From assembly GCA_964628905.1 (NCBI GenBank), contig CAZVNS010000047.1:1-10397 (forward strand): a stretch of 10,397 nt of DNA, read 5' to 3'. Position 1 is the stretch's first letter. The number at the start of each line of letters is the position of its first letter. The notes beneath the pieces are model-generated. The model was not told the origin of the DNA. It saw only the letters and a list, made by a program, of their open reading frames with translations, and made no database searches. The stretch is from JAJPXC01 sp964628905. GTDB lineage: Bacteria > Bacteroidota > Bacteroidia > Bacteroidales > Muribaculaceae. Positions 5,485 through 10,397 of this stretch are shown piece by piece. The position numbers and the translations under genes are program-made.

Positions 5485-6991
5485 CGGCGGGTTGGATTTT
5501 CAGTGCGAGCTGTGCTATGTCGCGGCGGAGCATGTCGGTCATGGCTTGGCGGCGTGGCTCGCGGTCCTCCCCTTGGAGCACTGAGGCGATGGCGCCTTCG
5601 GGATCGGCCACGATGGTGCGGGCTGTGGCGTGCATCAGCCGCAGGGCTTCGTCGCGGTCGTTGGGGATGTCGCCGTCGAGTATGGCGTTGCGCACGGCAT
5701 CCTTGATCACACCTACCACGGGGCTTGACTTCAGACCGAAGGTCTCCATGATTTCGACACCGTCGACCGGGGGCTGCCAGTTGCGCAGCTGGTCCTTAGC
5801 TTCGATTTCAACCATGCGCTTTACCACAGCGTCGAAGTTGGCGAGGAAGCGTATGACCTTTTCCTGGTTTTTGGAGGTGATATCGGCGCGGCAGAGTGTC
5901 ATCAGGTCGTCGATGTCGTCGCCTGCGTCAACGAGCAGGCGTCGTACGGCGCTGTCGGTCACACCGTCCTCCACCAGGGCGATGGGGCGCATGTGGAGTT
6001 CGACGAGCTTCTGCACATACTTCATGCTGTCGTTCTGCGGCATCTTCATATCGCGGAAGAGGCGGGGTATCATCTTGGCGCCCATGAAGTCATGGTTGTG
6101 GAATGTCCATCCGATGGAGTCATCCCAGCGTTTGGTCACCGGCTTGGCGATGTCGTGGAGCAGGGCTGCCCAGCGCAGCCACACGTTATCAGACTGGGCG
6201 GCCACTTTGTCGAGCACCTGCATGGTGTGGTCGAAGTTGTCCTTGTGGGCGCGGCCTTTTACTACGTCGACTCCGCGGAGGGCGTCGAGGGCTGGGAATA
6301 TAAGTTTGAGCAACCCGGTCTGGGCCTGGAGACGCCATCCGATTGAGGGGCGGGGCGAAGCCATGATCTTCATCCACTCGGTGACGATGCGTTCACGGGT
6401 GATGATCTCGATGCGGTGGGCATTGCGGGTGATTGCGTCGAGGGTCTCGGGCACGATGGTGAAGTCGAGCTGTGTGGCGAAGCGTATGGCGCGCATCATC
6501 CTCAGAGGGTCGTCGCTGAAGGTGATGTCGGGGTCGAGCGGGGTGCGTATCAAGCCACGGTGGAGGTCGTCAAGGCCGTTGAATTTGTCAATTAGCTCGT
6601 CGAAATGGTCGGCGTTGATGCGTATTGCCATGGCGTTGATGGTGAAGTCGCGGCGCGACAGGTCTTCGTCGAGTGTACCGTCCTCGACGATGGGGTTGCG
6701 CGACTCGCGGTGGTACGACTCCTTGCGCGCTCCCACAAATTCCAGCTCCTGGTCGCGCCAACGGACCTGGGCGGTGCCGTAGTTGCGGAACACGTTGACC
6801 TTGGCCCCGCGACCCAACCGCTCACATAGCCGCTGGGCCACCTCGATGCCGCTGCCCACGGTGACGAAGTCGATATCCTTCGACGGCCTATGCAGCAGCA
6901 AGTCGCGCACATAGCCTCCCACGACGTAACATTCGCGGCCGAGCTCGTCGGCCACTTCTCCTACTGTATTGAATATCTTCTTGGTAAGCAT
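5477..6991 (-). CDS. cca: CCA tRNA nucleotidyltransferase with HD domain
   Basis: This enzyme adds or repairs the CCA 3' end of tRNAs. The 504-residue protein is a class II nucleotidyltransferase. It has GGYVRD at 25-30, the metal-binding pair D39/D41 in KDIDF, and RRDFTINAM at 113-121. The RERI segment (199-202) lies in the nucleotide-selecting neck region. A C-terminal HD phosphohydrolase domain follows: H255 (FDHTM), HD at 279-280 (LLHDIAKP), HNHDF at 298-302 and H333 (ELHMRP). HD domains in this family are linked to 2',3'-cyclic phosphatase or phosphodiesterase activity that helps tRNA repair. The last 100 residues are helical and less conserved. All catalytic residues are present. The start is 6 bases after the M24 gene stop, and the end overlaps the U32 start by 8 bases. 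Its place in an operon with RNA decay and modification genes fits tRNA maturation. I cannot tell from sequence whether it adds all three bases or only part of CCA. Confidence 0.95.
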   Translation of the reverse strand: MLTKKIFNTVGEVADELGRECYVVGGYVRDLLLHRPSKDIDFVTVGSGIEVAQRLCERLGRGAKVNVFRNYGTAQVRWRDQELEFVGARKESYHRESRNPIVEDGTLDEDLSRRDFTINAMAIRINADHFDELIDKFNGLDDLHRGLIRTPLDPDITFSDDPLRMMRAIRFATQLDFTIVPETLDAITRNAHRIEIITRERIVTEWMKIMASPRPSIGWRLQAQTGLLKLIFPALDALRGVDVVKGRAHKDNFDHTMQVLDKVAAQSDNVWLRWAALLHDIAKPVTKRWDDSIGWTFHNHDFMGAKMIPRLFRDMKMPQNDSMKYVQKLVELHMRPIALVEDGVTDSAVRRLLVDAGDDIDDLMTLCRADITSKNQEKVIRFLANFDAVVKRMVEIEAKDQLRNWQPPVDGVEIMETFGLKSSPVVGVIKDAVRNAILDGDIPNDRDEALRLMHATARTIVADPEGAIASVLQGEDREPRRQAMTDMLRRDIAQLALKIQPADA

Positions 6992-6997
6992 ACGGGG

Positions 6998-8200
6998 TTA
7001 TCCTTCGAGTTCGATTACCTCTTCGGTGGCGTTGGTAAGGCAGCGCCAGGAGTCGGAGGTGACGGCGTAGGTGTTCTCGATACCTACAGCACCAACGCCG
7101 GGTATCACGAATTTTGGCTCAAGTGCTATGACATTGCCCTCGGCTATGATGTCGCGGCTGCGGGGTGCGATCACCGGCAGCTCGTTGACCTCGATGCCCA
7201 CTCCGTGCCCTATAAATCCGGCATGTTGGCGGTGCCCCATATAATATTGAGTCAGGCCCGCCTCTTCAACAATCGACATCGCATGCTCGTAGAGGGCTTT
7301 GGCTTCAACGCCGGGGCGACCCATGCGGCAGAGCTCGCGGTGGATCTTTATCGAGATTTCGTGGGCTTTGATGGCGAGCTCAGACAGTCGGCCCACGGAG
7401 AACACGCGGGTCATGTCGGTCATATAGCCGGTGTAGTTGCCGTTCATGTCGACCATCACCGACATGCCGCGGCGCAGCAGCGTGCCGTTGGCCCCCACGG
7501 GTATCGCGGGGTTGATGCCTGCGCCTCCCATGGCGAAGTCGTAGGGTGAAGGGGTGTCGGCGTTGTCGCCGGCGATCACGTTGCCCATGAACAGCTCCAT
7601 GGTGTCGCCGGAGATGCGGAATTGCCCCAAGCATCCTTCGCGGCGGCTCAGGCGCTCGATCTCGATCTGCAGCTCGATGTCCGACATCCCGGGCTCGAAA
7701 AGCGAGGGTATGCGGTGGTAAACCATGGTCTGGTGTGTGCCTGAGGCTGCGATCTTGCTGATTTCGTAGGGGGTCTTCACGGCGCGGCATTGGCGCATCA
7801 GCGATGTGGCGTCGGCCGTCTCAGAACCGGTGAATGCTCGCTGCAGTCGCATTATCGTGTCGTAGGTGGCAGTGCCCATCTCCAGTCCGAGCTTCCGGGG
7901 CTGCTCCACGCCAAGCTTTTGTAGCTGCGCAGGCATCTCCTCGGGCTTTCGGATGTAGCTAACGAGGTCCCCCTCAAGCTCCAACGGGCGCTTCACAAAG
8001 AATACCGGGGAGCCTTTGGCGGGAATGTATGCGTAGCCCAGATACACGCGTCCGGTGATATAGTAGAGGTTTGCTAAGTTATTGATAAGCAAGCCGTCGA
8101 GCTGCAATTGCTGCAAAGCTTGCTGCATGCTTGAGATCCTCAGGGCGAGTTCCACCGAGGGTATCTGTATGAGTTGCTGCTGATGGGCGTGTTCGGTCAT
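6998..8200 (-). CDS. M24 family metallopeptidase (Xaa-Pro aminopeptidase or prolidase type)
   Basis: This is a 400-residue 'pita-bread' metallopeptidase, probably cytosolic, that should cleave peptide bonds next to proline. Residues about 15-135 are a creatinase-type N-terminal domain and about 150-400 the catalytic domain. The five expected metal ligands are visible: D251 (VMVDMNG), D262 (YMTDMTR), H332 (GHGVG), E361 (ALEPKF) and E375 (GIENTY). H326 is a likely substrate-side histidine. No signal peptide is present. The frame stays open upstream to 8365, but I chose the ATG at 8198-8200, because the longer form would lie inside gldH and add unrelated, His-rich residues. The ATG is 2 bases after the gldH stop and the end is 6 bases before cca. 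Whether it is an aminopeptidase or a dipeptidase cannot be decided. Nothing in the sequence links it to the RNA genes around it other than co-transcription. Confidence 0.9.
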   Translation of the reverse strand: MTEHAHQQQLIQIPSVELALRISSMQQALQQLQLDGLLINNLANLYYITGRVYLGYAYIPAKGSPVFFVKRPLELEGDLVSYIRKPEEMPAQLQKLGVEQPRKLGLEMGTATYDTIMRLQRAFTGSETADATSLMRQCRAVKTPYEISKIAASGTHQTMVYHRIPSLFEPGMSDIELQIEIERLSRREGCLGQFRISGDTMELFMGNVIAGDNADTPSPYDFAMGGAGINPAIPVGANGTLLRRGMSVMVDMNGNYTGYMTDMTRVFSVGRLSELAIKAHEISIKIHRELCRMGRPGVEAKALYEHAMSIVEEAGLTQYYMGHRQHAGFIGHGVGIEVNELPVIAPRSRDIIAEGNVIALEPKFVIPGVGAVGIENTYAVTSDSWRCLTNATEEVIELEG

Positions 8201-8202
8201 GA

Positions 8203-8664
8203 TTACTTTGTGTTTTGGATAAACTCGATGCCCACCATGTCGATGCCGCGGAGGGTGTCGACGCGCATTATGTGGCGCACCCTGATGGGGGAGCCGGCGA
8301 TGCGTGTGAAGTGGGGGTTGATGGTGTCGATGAGCTGAAAGTCGGTACCCACCCCCTTGCCGCACCAGCGTCCATAGCGGTCGGCCATGGTGATATTGAG
8401 GGTGTCGAGGCGGCTGGTGCCGGTGGTATCCTCATAGGCCATCTCGAGGTAGAGATTGGAGTAGGGGTACTCGTTGGTGTGGCGCAGCCCCAGCGATAGC
8501 GAGCCCTGGGCTATCGAGTCCTCACCGGTGGGGGTGAATGTGACGGGGGAGTTGTAGACCCAGCCGTCGATGGGGAGCTGCTGGTAGTCGCTATAATCAT
8601 TGTGCCCGGGAAGGCAGCTTCCCAAGCACAGTGATAATAGAGTTATGATAAGCAGGTTACGCAT
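8203..8664 (-). CDS. gldH: GldH-type gliding motility lipoprotein
   Basis: This small lipoprotein has 153 residues. It starts MRNLLIITLLSLCLGSC: a short positive end, a hydrophobic stretch, and the lipobox LGSC with C17 as the lipidated residue. It should be exported, lipid-anchored and periplasmic or outer-membrane facing. The mature part (WVYNSPVTFTP near the start, then LSLGLRHTNEYPYSNLYLEM, and RYGRWCGKG later) fits the GldH family, which is needed for gliding in Flavobacterium. GldH homologues also occur in non-gliding Bacteroidales, where the role is unclear, so the name need not mean the cell glides. No other gld or T9SS genes are in the window. The frame is open upstream to 8856, but the ATG at 8662-8664 is the right start because the signal peptide begins there. 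It overlaps the stop of the ricT-like gene by 8 bases (ATGCGTAA), suggesting coupled translation. The M24 gene starts 2 bases after its stop. Confidence 0.85.
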   Translation of the reverse strand: MRNLLIITLLSLCLGSCLPGHNDYSDYQQLPIDGWVYNSPVTFTPTGEDSIAQGSLSLGLRHTNEYPYSNLYLEMAYEDTTGTSRLDTLNITMADRYGRWCGKGVGTDFQLIDTINPHFTRIAGSPIRVRHIMRVDTLRGIDMVGIEFIQNTK

Positions 8665-10009
8665 TATTGTCGGGTTTTTGTTGATGCGGTGGGCGGTGCT
8701 GCCGTTGCTGGTTGTTAGGGTCTTGGTTCTGGCGTTCGGGGCGCGGCTGGTTAGGGCGGTTGCCTTGATCCGACGGTGGGCGGTTGCCGCGTTGGCGTTG
8801 GGGCCGCCCTTGCTGACGGTTGCCTCGGGGCTGGCCGTCGCCTCCTCCGCCATCATTGTTGCGGGGCTGGCCGTCGCCTCCCCCGCTGTTGTTGCGCGGA
8901 CCTTTGCGCTTTTTCTTCTTGTCGAAGCGTGTCAGCGAGTCCTGGCCTATGATGTCGCAAAACTCCTTAGCCTTCTCGGGCTGTGCGCTGCCTTCTCTCT
9001 CAAGTTTCAACGGTTTTTCGCCATTCTTGTTCAACGTGATCACCTCAAATGCTCGAGCCGCATCGATTGTGACGAGGTTGGCGGCGATATTCTTGTCGGT
9101 GGAGTAGGTAATCTCACCCTTGAATATGTCGGTCTTGAAGTGGTAATAGGTGTTGTCGGCGGTTTCGAGGCGGATATCGCGCGGGGGGAGCTTCTTTACG
9201 CTCTCTACGTAGGCGTCGACCTCGAAGTTGAGGCAGCACTTGAGTTTGGCGCACTGTCCGGCGAGCTTCTGGGGGTTGAGCGACAGGCCCTGGAAGCGGG
9301 CGGCGCTGGTAGCCACAGACACAAACGATGTCATCCATGTGGCGCAGCACAGGGGGTGTCCGCACGGGCCGATGCCGCCGATACGTCCTGCCTCCTGGCG
9401 GGCCCCAATCTGCTTCATCTCGATGCGCACATGGAACGTCTCGGCAAGCACTTTGATGAGCTGACGGAAGTCGACACGCTCGTCGGCTATGTAGTAGAAT
9501 ATCGCCTTGTTGCCGTCGCCTTGATACTCCACATCGCCAATCTTCATCTTCAGGTTGAGACCCTCGGCTATCTGGCGGGCGCGGATCATGGTGTCGTGCT
9601 CGCGGGAGCGGGCTTCCTCAAACTTCTCGATGTCGGCGGGCTTGGCCAAGCGGAACACGCGGCGGGTCTCAGCGTCGGGTTTGATGCGCGCCTTGAGCAT
9701 CTGCAGCTTCACCAGGGCGCCGGTAAGCGTCACCTGGCCGATGTCGTGGCCGGGGTTCGACTCCACGGCTACCCAGTCGCCGATCTCCAGCGGCAGGTTG
9801 GTGGAGTTTTTGTAGTACCCCTTACGTGTGTTCTTGAACTGCACCTCCACCATGTCGAAGTCGGTGTAGCCGCCGGGCACATCCTCCAGCCAGTTGTGGC
9901 AGGTGAGCTTGCCGCGGGGACCGGAGGCCACCTTGCGGGGGCACACCTTGCAGCGCTCTTTGGGCTGCTCCCGGTCGTTGAGGGGCTTTTCGTTGTCGAT
10001 CTCTGCCAT
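8657..10009 (-). CDS. ricT: PSP1-domain protein, RicT/YaaT-like, with disordered basic tail
   Basis: This 450-residue protein is a homologue of Bacillus RicT (YaaT). RicT, with RicA and RicF, forms an iron-sulfur complex that acts with RNase Y in mRNA maturation. Cysteines cluster as in the family: GPCGHPLCC (215-222: C216, C221, C222) and GQCAKLKCC (251-259: C253, C258, C259). Another group is near the N-terminus (C20, C23, C37). The PSP1 domain covers roughly 50-330. From about 363 the chain becomes low-complexity and basic: KKKKRK, then GGGDGQPRNN-type repeats, then a tail rich in Arg, Gln, Asn, Pro and Gly to the end. Such tails often bind RNA or drive condensation; that is inference. It begins 9 bases after the rny stop, which matches the Bacillus functional link. 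RicA and RicF homologues are not seen here. Its stop overlaps the gldH start by 8 bases. The gene symbol is by homology. Confidence 0.88.
   Translation of the reverse strand: MAEIDNEKPLNDREQPKERCKVCPRKVASGPRGKLTCHNWLEDVPGGYTDFDMVEVQFKNTRKGYYKNSTNLPLEIGDWVAVESNPGHDIGQVTLTGALVKLQMLKARIKPDAETRRVFRLAKPADIEKFEEARSREHDTMIRARQIAEGLNLKMKIGDVEYQGDGNKAIFYYIADERVDFRQLIKVLAETFHVRIEMKQIGARQEAGRIGGIGPCGHPLCCATWMTSFVSVATSAARFQGLSLNPQKLAGQCAKLKCCLNFEVDAYVESVKKLPPRDIRLETADNTYYHFKTDIFKGEITYSTDKNIAANLVTIDAARAFEVITLNKNGEKPLKLEREGSAQPEKAKEFCDIIGQDSLTRFDKKKKRKGPRNNSGGGDGQPRNNDGGGGDGQPRGNRQQGRPQRQRGNRPPSDQGNRPNQPRPERQNQDPNNQQRQHRPPHQQKPDNNA
8826..8897 (-). repeat. Two-copy 36-base repeat inside the ricT-like tail
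   Basis: A 20-base core (cggggctggccgtcgcctcc on the plus strand) occurs identically at 8826-8845 and 8862-8881, a 36-base period. It encodes two copies of a GGGDGQPR-type unit separated by NN-D/S residues. This is a short in-frame tandem duplication in the disordered tail and could vary in copy number between strains. Confidence 0.7.
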
Positions 10010-10018
10010 GGTGGGGTG

Positions 10019-10397
10019 TTATTTGGCGAAGCTGACAGCGCGGGTTTCGCGTATTACGGTGATCTTCACCTGTCCGGGGTAGGTCATCTCGTCCTGGATG
10101 CGCTTGGCGATTTCGGCTGAGAGCTTTTCTGTCTCAACGTCGTCGATCTTGTCGGCGCCGACTATCACGCGGAGCTCGCGGCCTGCCTGGATGGCGTAGG
10201 TCTTGATCACACCGGGATACGACATGGCCAGCTGCTCCAGGTCGTTGAGGCGCTTGATGTAGGCCTCGACTATCTCGCGGCGCGCGCCGGGGCGCGCGCC
10301 TGAGATGGCGTCGCACACCTGCACGATGGGCGCTAAGAGCGAGGTCATCTCCACCTCGTCGTGGTGGGCGCCGATGGCGTTGCATATCTCGGGTTTC
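10019..10397 (-). CDS. rny: RNase Y, C-terminal part (cut by the window edge)
   Basis: This is the last 125 codons of ribonuclease Y, a membrane-anchored endoribonuclease that starts mRNA decay. The gene enters from the right edge; the first complete codon is at 10396-10394. Read from there, the protein goes KPEICNAIGAHHDEVE, the end of the HD domain that carries the active site. Next come the conserved helix with DAISGARPGARRE and the C-terminal domain with YAIQAGRELRVIV, ending VSFAK. This matches the RNase Y C-terminus closely. The N-terminal membrane anchor, coiled coil, KH domain and HD catalytic pair are outside the window. The ricT-like gene follows 9 bases after the stop. Shorter in-frame starts within the window (such as the ATG at 10354) are internal methionines and not real starts. 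Confidence 0.95.
   Translation of the reverse strand, partial: KPEICNAIGAHHDEVEMTSLLAPIVQVCDAISGARPGARREIVEAYIKRLNDLEQLAMSYPGVIKTYAIQAGRELRVIVGADKIDDVETEKLSAEIAKRIQDEMTYPGQVKITVIRETRAVSFAK

Noticed and set aside
5517..6782. 421-codon plus-strand frame opposite cca
   Set aside because: Antisense shadow of cca with a Ser/Arg/Met-rich translation and no recognisable motif.
8600..10120. 506-codon plus-strand frame opposite the ricT-like gene and gldH
   Set aside because: It mirrors the minus-strand ricT-like and gldH genes, which have clear family motifs. Its translation is Val/Ala/Leu/Gly-rich as expected for an antisense shadow in GC-rich DNA.
1..10397. tRNA genes, CRISPR arrays, intact IS elements
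   Set aside because: I looked for cloverleaf-like segments, regularly spaced repeats and transposase motifs and saw none; a tRNAscan or repeat search would settle it.

Overview
The window looks like chromosomal DNA of a Bacteroidota bacterium, most likely order Bacteroidales. The main evidence is a GldH-type lipoprotein, promoter-like TAnnTTTG boxes in the Bacteroidota style, few Shine-Dalgarno sequences, and a remnant of a PcfJ-like mobile-element gene. I cannot name the genus from the sequence.

The window has two halves. The left part (about 1-3500) is AT-richer and accessory in character. It holds a degraded stretch (1-1130) with a PcfJ-like C-terminal remnant and a startless Cys-rich reading frame. 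After that come a microsomal-type epoxide hydrolase (plus strand, 1181-2278) and a biotin synthase, bioB (minus strand, 2288-3247); these two genes converge and are 9 bases apart. The bioB leader is unusual: a strong 18-bp hairpin with a smaller hairpin inside it lies between a good promoter candidate and the start codon. Further inverted repeats sit at and upstream of that promoter.

The right part (3637-10397) is GC-rich and fully packed. It is a single minus-strand gene train, in transcription order: rny (RNase Y, 3' end only), a RicT/YaaT-like PSP1 protein with a long basic disordered tail, gldH (lipoprotein), an M24 (Xaa-Pro type) metallopeptidase, cca (tRNA nucleotidyltransferase with HD domain) and a U32-family, RlhA-like protein. 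Gaps are 2-9 bases, and two junctions are 8-base start/stop overlaps (ATGCGTAA and ATGCTTAA), which suggests one operon with translational coupling. Four of the six products act or probably act on RNA: mRNA decay (RNase Y, RicT), tRNA 3'-end synthesis or repair (Cca) and RNA base hydroxylation (U32). GldH and the M24 peptidase are the exceptions.

I found no tRNA, rRNA, CRISPR array or intact insertion sequence. The observations most worth follow-up are the bioB leader structure and the adjacency of rny and ricT, whose product carries an RG/Q/N-rich tail. No obviously new defence or mobile system is visible.
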